Below the pieces are notes generated by a model, which made no database searches, had not been told where the DNA came from, and saw only the letters and a list, made by a program, of their open reading frames with translations. A stretch of 64,000 bases of DNA, taken from contig NZ_CP020947.1 in the NCBI RefSeq assembly GCF_000172795.2, positions 3,493,501 through 3,557,500 on the forward strand. Direction: 5' to 3'. Each line of letters opens with the position of its first letter. The stretch's first letter is position 1. This stretch comes from Rhizobium sp. CIAT894. GTDB taxonomy: Bacteria > Pseudomonadota > Alphaproteobacteria > Rhizobiales > Rhizobiaceae. Shown here in pieces: positions 1 through 9,401 of the stretch. The translations under genes were made by a program, and so were the position numbers.

Positions 1-1
1 C

Positions 2-535
2 ACACCTTCCGTGGGCTGGTCGCTGTCGATGGTGATCGCCACCTACATGCTGCCGCCGGTGGCGCTCGCCGTGCCGCTCTATATGGGTCTCTCCCATCTC
101 GGCATGCTGAACAACGTCTTCGGCCTCGCCCTCGTCTATCTGACGATCCTGGCGCCCTTCACCACCTGGCTGATGAAATCGGGCTTTGATTCCATCCCGC
201 GCGAGATCGAATCCGCCGCAATGATCGACGGCGCCGGCCTGTTCCAGACGCTCCGGATCATCACGCTGCCGCTCGCCGCCCCCGTGGTGGCGACATCGAG
301 CCTCTTTGCATTCCTGCTTGCCTGGGATGAATTCTTCTATGCGCTGCTCTTCACCTCGGACCAGCGCGCCAAAACGCTCACCGTCGCCATTGCCGATCTC
401 GCCGGCGGCCGCGTTTCCGATTACGGACTGATCGCCACGGCAGGCGTGCTCGCCGCCCTGCCCCCGGTGCTGATCGGTCTCGTCATGCAACGCGCTCTGA
501 TTTCGGGGCTTACAAGCGGCGGCGTCAAGGGATGA
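2..535 (+). CDS. Carbohydrate ABC transporter permease (MalG type), 5'-truncated
   Basis: This is the C-terminal part of an inner-membrane permease of a binding-protein-dependent sugar importer. The reading frame is open to the window edge, so the true start lies upstream. Several hydrophobic helices are visible. The EAA loop that docks on the ATPase reads IESAAMIDGAGLFQTLRIITLP, the usual EAA-x3-G-x9-I-x-LP pattern of MalG/LacG proteins. The stop overlaps the next start (ATGA at 532-535), which implies translational coupling. The genes that follow (isomerase, kinase, ATPase) make this the end of a sugar uptake and catabolism operon. The substrate cannot be told from the sequence. Confidence 0.9.
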   Translation, partial: TPSVGWSLSMVIATYMLPPVALAVPLYMGLSHLGMLNNVFGLALVYLTILAPFTTWLMKSGFDSIPREIESAAMIDGAGLFQTLRIITLPLAAPVVATSSLFAFLLAWDEFFYALLFTSDQRAKTLTVAIADLAGGRVSDYGLIATAGVLAALPPVLIGLVMQRALISGLTSGGVKG

Positions 536-1554
536 ACATGACAACAGAAAGAACCCGGCCCGCCGGGCTTGCGGCGATCGACCGCGAAATGGCCCGCCAG
601 CACGCCGATGCCATCGCCTCTTATGAAGCCGCCGCACCCATGGCGGCAAGAGCCGCCGCCTCGCTGAAGAAGACCGGCCGCCTTCTCCTGATCGGCATGG
701 GCGGTTCGCATGCGGTCAACCGCGCCGTCGAGCCGCTCTATCGCGCGCTCGGCATCGACGCCATCGCCGTGCCGCTCTCCGAACAGCTCGGCCAGCCGCT
801 GCCGATCGCCGGCAGGACGATCTTCGTCACCTCGCAATCCGGCGAAAGCGCCGAAGTCCTGCGCTGGTTCAACGAGACCGGCGGCGCGGAGGACACCTTC
901 GGCCTTACCCTCGAAGCCGGCTCTTTCCTGGCAAGAACCGCCCCCTCGCTGGTTGGCAGCGGTGGCACCGAACTCGCCTTCGCCGCCACCCGCAGCCTGA
1001 CGGTGACCTTCGCCCTGCACCTGGCAATCCTCGCCGCCCTCGGCGAAGATCCTACGGCCGCACTTGCCGCCCTCAGGGCTCCGGAAGAGCATGACATCGC
1101 CGCCGCGCTCGCCGCACTCGAAAACGTCGCGACCGTCGTCACCTCGGGCCGCCGGCTGCAGGGTGTCGCCGAGGCGTTGGCGCTCGGATTGACGGAGCTG
1201 TCGCGCCGCCCCTGCTTTTCGCTCGAAGGCGGCCAGTTGCGCCACGGTCCGATGGAGATGCTGGGGCCCGAAATCGGCGTCGTGCTGTTCCGCGGTCTGG
1301 ACGAGACATCAGGTCTCGTGACCGTCATGGCGAGTTCCGCCGTCGAAACCGGCGCCGCGGTGGTCCTGTTCGATGCGTCCGGTCAGGAACCGGTCGCCGG
1401 CGCGGTGGCGATCCGCTTTGCCCCGGCAACCGGCCTTGCCGCGATCTTCGCCATGCTGCCGGTCGCCCAGCGGCTGATGATCGCTTTTGCCGATGCCCGC
1501 GTCGAGAATGCCGGAACGCCGGTCCGTTCAACCAAGATTACCCGGAGCGAATGA
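532..1554 (+). CDS. SIS-domain sugar isomerase/deaminase-like protein
   Basis: A 340-residue protein of the SIS (sugar isomerase) fold, related to the isomerase half of GlmS and to AgaS/FrlB-type enzymes. The first SIS domain shows LLIGMGGSHAVN near residue 50 and FVTSQSGESAEVL near residue 100. The S-x-SGES phosphosugar-binding loop is therefore present. A second SIS-like half contains ELSRRPCFSLEGGQLRHGP, typical of the GlmS-like group. There is no glutaminase domain, so it would act directly on an aminosugar phosphate or a glycated phosphosugar. It overlaps the permease by 4 bp and abuts the PfkB kinase, suggesting the pair processes the imported sugar. The exact reaction is not determined. 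Confidence 0.85.
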   Translation: MNMTTERTRPAGLAAIDREMARQHADAIASYEAAAPMAARAAASLKKTGRLLLIGMGGSHAVNRAVEPLYRALGIDAIAVPLSEQLGQPLPIAGRTIFVTSQSGESAEVLRWFNETGGAEDTFGLTLEAGSFLARTAPSLVGSGGTELAFAATRSLTVTFALHLAILAALGEDPTAALAALRAPEEHDIAAALAALENVATVVTSGRRLQGVAEALALGLTELSRRPCFSLEGGQLRHGPMEMLGPEIGVVLFRGLDETSGLVTVMASSAVETGAAVVLFDASGQEPVAGAVAIRFAPATGLAAIFAMLPVAQRLMIAFADARVENAGTPVRSTKITRSE

Positions 1555-2484
1555 ATGCGGCCGCTTGCAGTCATCGGCAACGTCAATGTCGATCTCATCC
1601 TCGGACCGGCCGCCCCCTGGCCGAAGGCCGGCACGGAAATCATCGTCGATCATGACGAGCTCAGGGTCGGCGGATCCGCCGGCAACAGCGCGCTCGCCTG
1701 GCAGGCGCTCGGCATCGAATTCGAGATCGCCGCCAATATCGGCAGCGACCAGTTCGGCCGGTGGCTGGCGGAGGCCTTCGGCCACCGCTCCCAAAATTGG
1801 CCGGTGCGCCCCGAGCGAACGACGCTTTCTGTCGGCATCACCCATCCGGACGGCGAGCGCACCTTCTTCACGACGACCGGCCACCTGCCGCGCTTCAGCC
1901 TCGCCGACGTCTTCGCCGTTATCGACGGCGAAAGGCTGCGCGGCGGCTACGCGCTCCTCTGCGGCGGCTTTCTGACCGACGACTTGGCGAGCGAATATGA
2001 CGCCTTCTTCGACTGGGCCGACAGCCACGACATCACCGTCGCGCTCGATACCGGCTGGCCGCTCGACGGCTGGACCGAAGGAAATTGCGCGGCTGCCCGC
2101 GCCTGGCTTTCGCGCAGCGGCATCGCCCTGCTGAACGAAGTCGAGACGACGACGCTTGCCGGCATCATTGATCCGATCGACGCCGCCCGTGAGATCAGGT
2201 CGCATATGCCGGAGGGCGCAATCGTCGTCGTCAAGCGCGGCCCGGACGGTGCGATCGCCATCGGGCCGGACGGCCAGCCGGCGTCGGGGGCTGCACCCGT
2301 CGTCAAGGTCGTCGATACGATCGGCGCCGGCGATGTCTTCAACGCCGGCTTCCTGGCAGCATTGGCAGATGGTAAGCCGCTGGCCTCCTGCCTGGCGGCG
2401 GGGACGCAGGTCGCCTCGCGCGCCATTTCCACCCTTCCCCGCAGCTACGGTGATCCGTCATCTCCCCAGGAACCCGTGTCATGA
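1555..2484 (+). CDS. PfkB-family carbohydrate kinase
   Basis: A 309-residue ribokinase/PfkB-family sugar kinase. The N-terminal substrate region reads VIGNVNVDLILG, and the GG-x-AGNSA motif follows at about residue 40. The C-terminal anion-hole and catalytic-base motif VDTIGAGDVFNAGF is intact at about residues 257-270. The gene starts directly after the SIS gene stop, and its 3' end overlaps the ABC ATPase gene by 4 bp. It therefore sits in a tightly coupled operon of transport, phosphorylation and isomerisation. The substrate is inferred to be the same sugar carried by the flanking transporter; it cannot be named from sequence. Confidence 0.9.
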   Translation: MRPLAVIGNVNVDLILGPAAPWPKAGTEIIVDHDELRVGGSAGNSALAWQALGIEFEIAANIGSDQFGRWLAEAFGHRSQNWPVRPERTTLSVGITHPDGERTFFTTTGHLPRFSLADVFAVIDGERLRGGYALLCGGFLTDDLASEYDAFFDWADSHDITVALDTGWPLDGWTEGNCAAARAWLSRSGIALLNEVETTTLAGIIDPIDAAREIRSHMPEGAIVVVKRGPDGAIAIGPDGQPASGAAPVVKVVDTIGAGDVFNAGFLAALADGKPLASCLAAGTQVASRAISTLPRSYGDPSSPQEPVS

Positions 2485-3560
2485 GCGCGCTCGACATCGA
2501 AAACATCCGCAAGACCTATGGCGAGGTCGAGACGCTGAAAGGCATCGACATTTCGCTGGAAAGCGGCGAGTTCCTCGTGCTGCTCGGCTCATCGGGCTGC
2601 GGCAAGTCCACGCTGCTCAACATCATTGCCGGCCTTGCCGAGGCAACGAGCGGCGACGTCAGGATCGGCGGGCGATCGGTGCTCGGTGTACATCCGAAGG
2701 ACCGCGACATCGCCATGGTCTTTCAATCCTATGCGCTCTATCCCAATCTGTCGGTGCACCGGAACATCGGCTTCGGCCTGGAAATGCGCAAGGTCCCGAC
2801 GCCCGAGCGCGACAAGGCCGTGCGCGACGCCGCCAAACTCCTGCAGATCGAAAACCTCCTCGATCGCAAGCCGAGCCAGCTCTCCGGCGGCCAGCGCCAG
2901 CGCGTGGCGATCGGCCGCGCGTTGGTGCGCAAGCCTGAGGTCTTCCTGTTCGACGAGCCGCTTTCCAATCTCGACGCCAAGCTGCGCATGGAGATGCGCA
3001 CCGAGATCAAGCGGCTGCATCAGATGCTGAAGACCACGGTGGTCTATGTCACCCATGACCAGATCGAGGCGATGACGTTGGCAAGCCGCATCGCCGTCAT
3101 GCGCGACGGCCGTATCGAGCAGCTGGGCACACCGGAGGAGATCTACAACCACCCGGCAACGCTTTATGTCGCCACCTTCGTCGGCGCGCCGCCGATGAAC
3201 CTGCTGCAGGCGACAGTGCGCGATGGCCGGCTGGCGATTGCAGGTTCCGATGCCAGCCTGCCCCTGCCGGCCCGCTTCGCCGAGGCCGCCGTCAATGGCC
3301 GCGACGTCATCCTCGGCATCCGCCCCGAGGCCCTTCGCACGGACGGCGCCGGCCCGTCGCTCAAGGCAACCCTGGAGGTCGCCGAGCTGACCGGCCCGGA
3401 ACTCGTCGTCACCGCCCTTGCTGGAAACCAGCGGCTGATGGCTTGCCTGCCGCCGCGCACGCCGATCCGCGACAACGAAAAACTGATCCTCTTCTTCGAC
3501 GAAGAGGCAATACATCTTTTCGATCCGCAAACCGGCCTCAGCCTCGTTCGCCAGGGATAG
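2481..3560 (+). CDS. Sugar ABC transporter ATP-binding protein (MsmK/UgpC type)
   Basis: A 359-residue ATPase of the CUT1 sugar-importer class. Walker A is GSSGCGKST near residue 36, the signature is LSGGQRQRVAIGRAL near 134, and Walker B is VFLFDEPLSNLDAKLR with the switch histidine in VTHDQ. A C-terminal TOBE/MalK-type regulatory extension follows, which matches the normal length of about 360 residues. It energises the permease at the window start and is translationally coupled to the kinase by a 4-bp overlap. It is the last gene of the operon and converges on the GH16 gene with only about 20 bp between the stops. Confidence 0.93.
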   Translation: MSALDIENIRKTYGEVETLKGIDISLESGEFLVLLGSSGCGKSTLLNIIAGLAEATSGDVRIGGRSVLGVHPKDRDIAMVFQSYALYPNLSVHRNIGFGLEMRKVPTPERDKAVRDAAKLLQIENLLDRKPSQLSGGQRQRVAIGRALVRKPEVFLFDEPLSNLDAKLRMEMRTEIKRLHQMLKTTVVYVTHDQIEAMTLASRIAVMRDGRIEQLGTPEEIYNHPATLYVATFVGAPPMNLLQATVRDGRLAIAGSDASLPLPARFAEAAVNGRDVILGIRPEALRTDGAGPSLKATLEVAELTGPELVVTALAGNQRLMACLPPRTPIRDNEKLILFFDEEAIHLFDPQTGLSLVRQG

Positions 3561-3579
3561 CTGACGACGCGTCCTTTGC

Positions 3580-4407
3580 TCAATTCGCGGCGTCGACGGG
3601 CTTCCGCTTGTAAACGTGGATATAGTCGACGAGCAAAATCGAAGGGTTCGGCGTTTCATCGATCGGCCAGCCCGAGCCGAGCGCCAGATTAACCAGCGGA
3701 TAAAACGGCATGTGGAACTCCTTCGGCGTGTCGAAGCTCCAAAGGAACTGACGGTCGAAGTAGAAGCTCGTCTTGTCAGCTTGGATATCGACACCGTAGG
3801 TGTGATAGTCGCTGTTCAAAATTCCGTCCTGGACCTTGTTCCAATAGCCGCCGGTGGAGTTCTGCCCGCCCTGGCTCTGACGCCAGATATGGAAGCCCAT
3901 GCTGAATTCATAGGGCGCGCGGCCGTAATATTCCAGCACGTCGATCTCGGCGGTGTATTTCGACCGGTCGAGGCCAATGAGCCAGAAGGCCGGCCAGACG
4001 CCCTTGCCCGGCGGCAGTTTCATCCGCGCTTCGAAATAGCCGAACTGCTGCGAGAAACCTTCCCCCTTCGGGTTCACCGACGACAGCAAGCCCGAGCGCC
4101 ATGTGCCGTCGGCCCCCTTGCGCGCTTCGATCTTCAGAATTCCCTGATCGGTGGTAAACGGAAAGCCGGGGGCCGGATCGGTGAAACGGGCATCGCCGAA
4201 ATCGCCGTTCCACGGCGTATGGGCGATCCAGCGGGAGCTTTTCTCTCCCCATGCCGAGACATCGAGGCTGTCGAAATTCTCCTCGAACGTCAGCTGGTAT
4301 GCATTGATATTGAGCGGTTCCTGGGCAACGCTCGGCCGGCCCGGCAACGCTCCCAGACCGAGAACGACGAGCAGACCCAAAGCCCTAGAAGATATTCCGT
4401 AACGCAT
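3580..4407 (-). CDS. Secreted GH16 family beta-glucanase
   Basis: A 275-residue glycoside hydrolase family 16 enzyme, the laminarinase/lichenase fold. The catalytic motif is EIDVLEYYG, with the nucleophile and acid/base glutamates of ExDxxE. Upstream, YFEARMKLPPGKGVWPAFWLI is the usual GH16 substrate-cleft segment. The ATG at 4407 is chosen because GGAG lies about 8 nt before it and a signal peptide follows, ending near PSVAQE. An earlier in-frame start exists but gives a poor leader. It is the last gene of the leftward polysaccharide operon, 51 bp after wzx. Rhizobial ExoK/EglA-type glycanases trim exopolysaccharide, and that role is inferred here from context. Confidence 0.88.
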   Translation of the reverse strand: MRYGISSRALGLLVVLGLGALPGRPSVAQEPLNINAYQLTFEENFDSLDVSAWGEKSSRWIAHTPWNGDFGDARFTDPAPGFPFTTDQGILKIEARKGADGTWRSGLLSSVNPKGEGFSQQFGYFEARMKLPPGKGVWPAFWLIGLDRSKYTAEIDVLEYYGRAPYEFSMGFHIWRQSQGGQNSTGGYWNKVQDGILNSDYHTYGVDIQADKTSFYFDRQFLWSFDTPKEFHMPFYPLVNLALGSGWPIDETPNPSILLVDYIHVYKRKPVDAAN

Positions 4408-4458
4408 TCCGTTTCTCCGAAAACGCCAAACCAAATCGCCGGGCTGCACCTGTCTCGA

Positions 4459-5940
4459 TCATGAGGCGAGAACCCCGTTTCGCCGCGGCATCAGCCTTTG
4501 AACGATGATGGTCTCAATGCCGTCGGGCCTTCCCAGGATCTGCCACAGCAGCAGCGCGAAAGCCCAGAAGATCGCGGCTGCCGTCCCGCCGCAAAGGGCG
4601 AGGCTGGCGATCAGATTGAAGCCGACAGGCATAGGGGCGAGCATCGGCTGTACCCAGAGCAGGAAAGCGATCATCGGCAAGCTCGCGGCCAGCGGCCGGC
4701 AAAAAGAATTCAGCTGCGCGACCAAACTCGCGCCGATCAGCCGCCGGGTGAGGACGAGCGACGCGGCATAGGCGACGAGCACAGCGATGATCCGAGCGCC
4801 GAGCGCGCCTTCCACCTGGAAATAGGCGATGCCCAGGATGGTGACCGGCACCCTGACGGCGAATTCGGCAAACATCCTGAAAGCGAGCGAACGGGTGTTA
4901 TCGAGAACCATCGCCAATGCCGGCATGATGTTCGTGGGAAGACCGAGCAGGCTGACGAGGCACAGCCATTGCAGGATCGGCGCGGCGGATGCCCATTTCT
5001 CGCCGACGAGGATGCGTACGGTCGGCGCGGCGAGCATGGCGAGCGCGATGAGAACGGGTGCTGCGACGAAGGTGATCGCATTCGTCGCCTTCAGATAGGC
5101 AACGACCAGATTGCGGCGGTCCTCGACGGTGGAGAATGCCGCCATCAGCGGGCGAAGCAACGGCCCGACGAAGGTCTGGTAGGGGATCCCGGCAATATTG
5201 TCGGCGACGCTGAAAGCGCCGAACGTCGACAGGCCGGTAAAACGCGGCAGCAGCAGCCGGTCCAGCTGCCAGTTGATCGAATTCAGCACCTGCGACACGG
5301 TGTTCCAACTGATCATGTCCTGGAAATGTTTCCATTCCGAAAGGCTGAGCGCCGGCCGCATCGGCGCAAAGACGTAGGAGGTGATCATCGCCGCGGTCGG
5401 GCCTGCAACGGCGCCGACCGCCAATCCCCAATAGCTGCCTGTCGTCACCGCCACACCGACGCCGAACAGCAATGTCGATCCCTTGGTGATGAGATCGAGC
5501 GCGAACTCGCGTTTGAAATCGAAACGCTGCATGAAAAGCACCATGCGCGGACTGATCATGCTGCGCATGGCAGGCGCGATCGAGAGAACGGCGACAAGGG
5601 AAAAAAGCCGAGGGTCGCCGTAAATCACAGCCATCGGCCAGGAGATGAGGATCATCAGCAGGCTGATGGCCGCCCCCCGAAGCAGGCTGAGGGTGAAGGC
5701 GGTGGCAAACATCTCTTGGGAAGGCGATGGCTGACGCATCAGAGCCTGCGTCAACGGCAGATCCAGAATCGTCTCGACGATGACGAGCACCGAGGTTGCG
5801 ATAGCGACCAGGCCGAAATCCGCGGGGCTCAAAAGCCTCGCCAGAACGAGCAGGCTGACGAAATCGAGCAGCCGCGCGAGGAATTTTCCACTGATCGTCC
5901 AGATGCTTGCCGTCGCCGTCCTCTGAGATACGCTTGACAT
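4459..5940 (-). CDS. Wzx-like polysaccharide flippase (oligosaccharide flippase family)
   Basis: A 493-residue integral membrane protein of the MOP superfamily polysaccharide transporters (Wzx/ExoT type). Hydrophobic helices run along the whole chain. The start, TASIWTISGKFLARLLDFVSLLVLARLLSPADFGLVAIA, is the standard Wzx N-terminus with the conserved LxPxDFG turn. It would flip undecaprenyl-linked repeat units across the inner membrane for a Wzy-type polymerase, and a candidate Wzy lies in the divergent operon. It sits between a glycosyltransferase (65 bp upstream) and the GH16 glycanase in a five-gene leftward operon. Confidence 0.9.
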   Translation of the reverse strand: MSSVSQRTATASIWTISGKFLARLLDFVSLLVLARLLSPADFGLVAIATSVLVIVETILDLPLTQALMRQPSPSQEMFATAFTLSLLRGAAISLLMILISWPMAVIYGDPRLFSLVAVLSIAPAMRSMISPRMVLFMQRFDFKREFALDLITKGSTLLFGVGVAVTTGSYWGLAVGAVAGPTAAMITSYVFAPMRPALSLSEWKHFQDMISWNTVSQVLNSINWQLDRLLLPRFTGLSTFGAFSVADNIAGIPYQTFVGPLLRPLMAAFSTVEDRRNLVVAYLKATNAITFVAAPVLIALAMLAAPTVRILVGEKWASAAPILQWLCLVSLLGLPTNIMPALAMVLDNTRSLAFRMFAEFAVRVPVTILGIAYFQVEGALGARIIAVLVAYAASLVLTRRLIGASLVAQLNSFCRPLAASLPMIAFLLWVQPMLAPMPVGFNLIASLALCGGTAAAIFWAFALLLWQILGRPDGIETIIVQRLMPRRNGVLAS

Positions 5941-6005
5941 GATCTGCTATATTCCTCGTCGGCGGGTTGAGACGGTTGCGGTCGTGGCAGCTCCAGCCCC
6001 TGCCC

Positions 6006-7187
6006 TCAGCCCGGCCGTCTTCCGAAGACCGCGGCGGATCGGTCGCCATGGTTGGAAAGCCGTAGCTCGATGAGATTGGTCAGGCGATCGCGGAACACGG
6101 CGGAAGAGAATTTCAGCGCGTGCGCGCGGATCGCATGCGGATCGATATCGTCCTCGACCTCTTCGAACGCCGCCATCGTCTCCAGCAGGGCTTCCGTCGT
6201 CTGTTCGGCAAAACGGAAGCCGACCTGCGGAGAGGACACGGTTTCCCTGGCGCCGCCGGCGTCGAAAGCGAGCACCGGACGGCCCGATGCCATGGCTTCC
6301 ACCGGCAGAATGCCGAAATCCTCAGTGCCCGGAAACAACAGCGCGCGGCATCGCGACAGGTGATCGCGCAGCACGTTGAAGGGCTGGTGGCCGAGAAACT
6401 CAACGGTCGGCCCGGCAATCGATTTCAGATAGGATAGTTGCTCTCCCTCTCCGATCACCACCAGCTTCCGGCCGGCCTCGGTGCAGGCGCGCACGGCGAT
6501 GTCAGGCCGTTTGTAGGTCGTCAGCTGTCCGGCATAGAGGTAGAATTCGCCTTTTCCCTTGCCCACCGCAAAATCGTCGGTCGCAACGGGCGGATGGATG
6601 ACGACGGAATCCCGGTCGTAGAAGCGGCGGATACGGCTCGCGACATAGTCGGAGTTGGCGACGAACGTATCCACCCGCGAGGCCGTCGTCACATCCCAGG
6701 CGCGCAGCATGGGCGCGGTGATCGACATCAGGGCGCGGCCCACCCAGGGAAGGCCTTCGCGGTAGACATGGAACTGGTCCCAGATATAGCGCATCGGCGA
6801 ATGGCAGTAGCAGACATGCAGAGCGTCGGCGCGAGTGATGATGCCCTTGGCAGGACCGGATTCGCTGGAGAGCACCAGATCGTAGTCCTGCAGATCGAAC
6901 TGCTCGAGCGCGAAGGGCATCAGCGGCAGCATTTTGGTGTAATGCCGCTGTGCGCCGGGGATCTTCTGCAGGAAGGACGTGCGGATGTTGCGCGTCTTCA
7001 GAAAATCGCTGATGCGATCGCGGTTGCAGACGAGGGTGAAGATGTCTGCCTGCGGAAACATGCGGCACAACTCTTCGACGACCTTCTCGCCGCCACGCAT
7101 CGAAACGAGCCAGTAATGCACGATGGCGACCCGGAGTTTCCCGGTTTCGCCGGAGCTTCCGGCCTCGGCGACCCGTCTTTTCGCCAT
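6006..7187 (-). CDS. Glycosyltransferase family 4 (GT-B)
   Basis: A 393-residue GT-B glycosyltransferase. The N-terminal domain begins LRVAIVHYWLVSMRGGEKVVEEL, and the C-terminal nucleotide-sugar domain has LLFPGTEDFGILPVEAMASG. That stretch contains the E-x7-E motif of retaining group 1 enzymes. It would add a sugar to the lipid-linked repeat unit on the cytosolic side. The open frame extends upstream into the preceding gene. The ATG at 7187 is preferred because recognisable family sequence begins about 17 codons later and no better ATG lies between the genes, but its ribosome site is weak. It lies between another glycosyltransferase and wzx. Donor and acceptor are unknown. Confidence 0.88.
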   Translation of the reverse strand: MAKRRVAEAGSSGETGKLRVAIVHYWLVSMRGGEKVVEELCRMFPQADIFTLVCNRDRISDFLKTRNIRTSFLQKIPGAQRHYTKMLPLMPFALEQFDLQDYDLVLSSESGPAKGIITRADALHVCYCHSPMRYIWDQFHVYREGLPWVGRALMSITAPMLRAWDVTTASRVDTFVANSDYVASRIRRFYDRDSVVIHPPVATDDFAVGKGKGEFYLYAGQLTTYKRPDIAVRACTEAGRKLVVIGEGEQLSYLKSIAGPTVEFLGHQPFNVLRDHLSRCRALLFPGTEDFGILPVEAMASGRPVLAFDAGGARETVSSPQVGFRFAEQTTEALLETMAAFEEVEDDIDPHAIRAHALKFSSAVFRDRLTNLIELRLSNHGDRSAAVFGRRPG

Positions 7188-7246
7188 GACGGGCGCATCA
7201 CCAAGAAATGCCCTCGCATCGGGAAGAGAGGTTGTTGCTTTAAGGG

Positions 7247-8593
7247 TCAACTGAATACTCCTTGTATCGCCGCACCGTCTGTCAACTCGGAAACTACATT
7301 CGTCGAAATCAGGCTGTGATATTCGGCAAGAAGCGCGTCGCGCCATTCTTCCTGTGTCGAGGCGAGATCGGGCGACGTCAGGAAAGCCCGCTCGCTCATG
7401 GCGCGGACCTCTTGCCCTGGCATTTGGTTGAATCGCGCCAAAGTATCGGCAAAGGCGCCGTGATCTGCCGTATCGCAGGCAAGCGCCATGCCCGCTCTTT
7501 CCATTTCCTCGGCGAGAAAGGCGCTGCGTGACATGATGACGGGCAGACCGCTCCTGGCCGCTTCGATCGCGACGAGACCGAACGGCTCGGGATAGCGCGA
7601 GGGCATCAACAGCGCACGCCCCTTGCGGATGATCGGGCCGATCTCTGCATGCGATTGCCAGCCGACGGCCCTGACGTGATCTCCCGACGCTCTGACCACC
7701 GGCATCAACGGCCCGTCCCCGATCACGCACAGCCTGACGCCGGCCCTGCGCGTGGCAGCTATGGCGTCCTCCACGCCCTTCTCCTCGTCCAGCCGCCCGA
7801 TGAACACGAACTCGTCATTGGCCTCCGCCTCGATGCGTTTGATCGAAAGTGGCGCGACGGGATTGCGGATCGTCGTCAGCCGTTCGGGTCGATAGCCGGC
7901 ACCGACGAGAAAGCTCGCCATCTTCTCGTGCAGCAGGATTATCCGGCCGAAATCGGCCTGATCCTTCAAGAGCCGGAGGATATTGGAGCCGCGGGCGACA
8001 CGCCACAATTTGTGCGAATAACTTCTCTTGTCGCAAGCCGTTGCAATGCAGCTTCCACCGAGCGGGCGTCGAAGGCAGATTTCCTGCGCCTGGTAGTCGA
8101 AAAAGGCGCCGTTGGGGCAGGCAGTAAAGAAATCATGCGCGTGAACCACGCATCGTCCGGCGACCGGCATCAGCGCCCTGAAAATCGCGGGAGACAGGAT
8201 CTGGTGCCAGCCATGCACATGATAGATGGTGTTGGCGGTATCCTTTGCAGCAATCCAGTTCGCGACCATGCGGACAGCAGCGCCGTTGTGAATACCGGTG
8301 ACGAACGCCTTCGCACGCTCGGCGCTCAACAGGTCGCGGCTGTTCAGTCCGACCATCGAGACCCCCAGTGCGACGAGTTCCCCATTGGCAGCGTCGTCTC
8401 CGCAAATATAGGTCACCGGGATATCGAGCCCGCGGAAAAGCCTGGCAGAGAGCACCGCCAGGCCGGTCGCACCGCCTCTGGCCACCGAGTAGTCGTCGAT
8501 GATGACCACGCGATCGATCTTCGCCTTGCCGGGGTCGGGAAAACGACCGACGCTTGCGATGGATCGGATGGCCTCGGAAAGCGGCGGGCGCAT
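7247..8593 (-). CDS. Glycosyltransferase family 4 (GT-B), coupled to the Crp regulator
   Basis: A 448-residue GT-B glycosyltransferase. The N-terminal domain includes VVIIDDYSVARGGATGLAVL and a middle IYHVHGWHQI. The C-terminal domain has FIGRLDEEKGVEDAI and RYPEPFGLVAIEAARSGLPV, giving the E-x7-E motif. The start at 8593 shares one base with the stop of the upstream Crp-type gene (TGATG), so translation is probably coupled to the regulator. The open frame reaches further upstream, but that extension is antisense-like and overlaps the regulator's HTH region. It acts in repeat-unit assembly; the specificity is unknown. Confidence 0.87.
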   Translation of the reverse strand: MRPPLSEAIRSIASVGRFPDPGKAKIDRVVIIDDYSVARGGATGLAVLSARLFRGLDIPVTYICGDDAANGELVALGVSMVGLNSRDLLSAERAKAFVTGIHNGAAVRMVANWIAAKDTANTIYHVHGWHQILSPAIFRALMPVAGRCVVHAHDFFTACPNGAFFDYQAQEICLRRPLGGSCIATACDKRSYSHKLWRVARGSNILRLLKDQADFGRIILLHEKMASFLVGAGYRPERLTTIRNPVAPLSIKRIEAEANDEFVFIGRLDEEKGVEDAIAATRRAGVRLCVIGDGPLMPVVRASGDHVRAVGWQSHAEIGPIIRKGRALLMPSRYPEPFGLVAIEAARSGLPVIMSRSAFLAEEMERAGMALACDTADHGAFADTLARFNQMPGQEVRAMSERAFLTSPDLASTQEEWRDALLAEYHSLISTNVVSELTDGAAIQGVFS

Positions 8594-9330
8594 CACTTCA
8601 CCGAAACCGCGCCGTTGGCACAGGCCTCCAGCGCCTTTCGGTTGAGAATGCGGATTTTGCCCTGTCCCCCGTCGATGATCTTGCCTTCCCGCAGGCGCCG
8701 CAGGCATTGATTGACCTTCTCGCGGGACGCCGGCAGCGTTGCGGCCAGATCATTTTGCGAGATGATCAGCTCGTCCCCGCTGTTTGCCGCGTCTTTTCCA
8801 TAGACAGCGGACAGCCGCAGCAGCGTGCTGGCCAGCCTCGACTGCAGGCTCGACGCAGCATTCGCAATGATCCGCAGTTCAAGCTCCGAAATACGCGCCA
8901 GCGCCCTGGAGAAGACCTTCTCGCGAAAGCTTGGATCGCTGGCATACATGTCGCGCAGCAGGCGGCCTTCGAAGAAATACAGCTCACAGTTGGAAGCGGC
9001 TCGGTATTCGAGGCTCAACGTCTGCCTGCGCAGAACCTCGAGCTCGCCGATCAGACCGGATTTCGGGATGATCTCGACAATGAATTCCCTGCCGTCGGGC
9101 AGCATCGTACTTGCGCTGACCACCCCCGTATGCACGCGAGCGAACATATCGATTACGACGCCGGCTCCTGCGATGACCTCGCCGCGCCGGAAGCGCCGGA
9201 CGCTCGACCGGCAGGATAGAAATTCATCATCGAGCACGATGCGGCGGTCGAGATGAATGCCGCCGCTCGCCGAAATCGCCACCTTGCCGATGCCGGCCCT
9301 GCGATCCGATGCCTGTGTCGCCCCATCCAT
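8593..9330 (-). CDS. Crp/Fnr-family regulator A of the polysaccharide locus
   Basis: A 245-residue regulator with a cyclic-nucleotide-binding-type beta barrel (about residues 25-150; GREFIVEIIPKSGLIGELEVL) and a C-terminal winged HTH. The HTH reads ISQNDLAATLPASREKVNQCLRRLRE at about residues 188-213. There is no N-terminal cysteine cluster, so it is not an oxygen-sensing Fnr. The effector is unknown. The ATG at 9330 is chosen over two upstream ATGs because GGAG lies 8 nt before it. The paralogue at 20133 has its start in the same setting. It faces the sugar transferase gene across an AT-rich spacer and leads the leftward operon, so it probably controls both operons. It is closely related to regulator B, with the same recognition helix. 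Confidence 0.9.
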   Translation of the reverse strand: MDGATQASDRRAGIGKVAISASGGIHLDRRIVLDDEFLSCRSSVRRFRRGEVIAGAGVVIDMFARVHTGVVSASTMLPDGREFIVEIIPKSGLIGELEVLRRQTLSLEYRAASNCELYFFEGRLLRDMYASDPSFREKVFSRALARISELELRIIANAASSLQSRLASTLLRLSAVYGKDAANSGDELIISQNDLAATLPASREKVNQCLRRLREGKIIDGGQGKIRILNRKALEACANGAVSVK

Positions 9331-9401
9331 GAGCATAACTCCGAGTACTCGAATGATCATAGTTAATGCCGCACTGCAGCAATTATATTACATTCACAGA
9401 C

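Noticed and set aside
2589..3794. 401-codon open frame on the minus strand opposite the sugar ATPase
   Set aside because: It is a shadow of a textbook ABC ATPase and spans the 3' end of the GH16 gene in the wrong frame.
4498..5937. 479-codon open frame on the plus strand opposite wzx
   Set aside because: It is an antisense shadow in GC-rich DNA: polar, low-complexity sequence rich in Asp, Arg and Gln with no family pattern. The opposite strand encodes a clear flippase.
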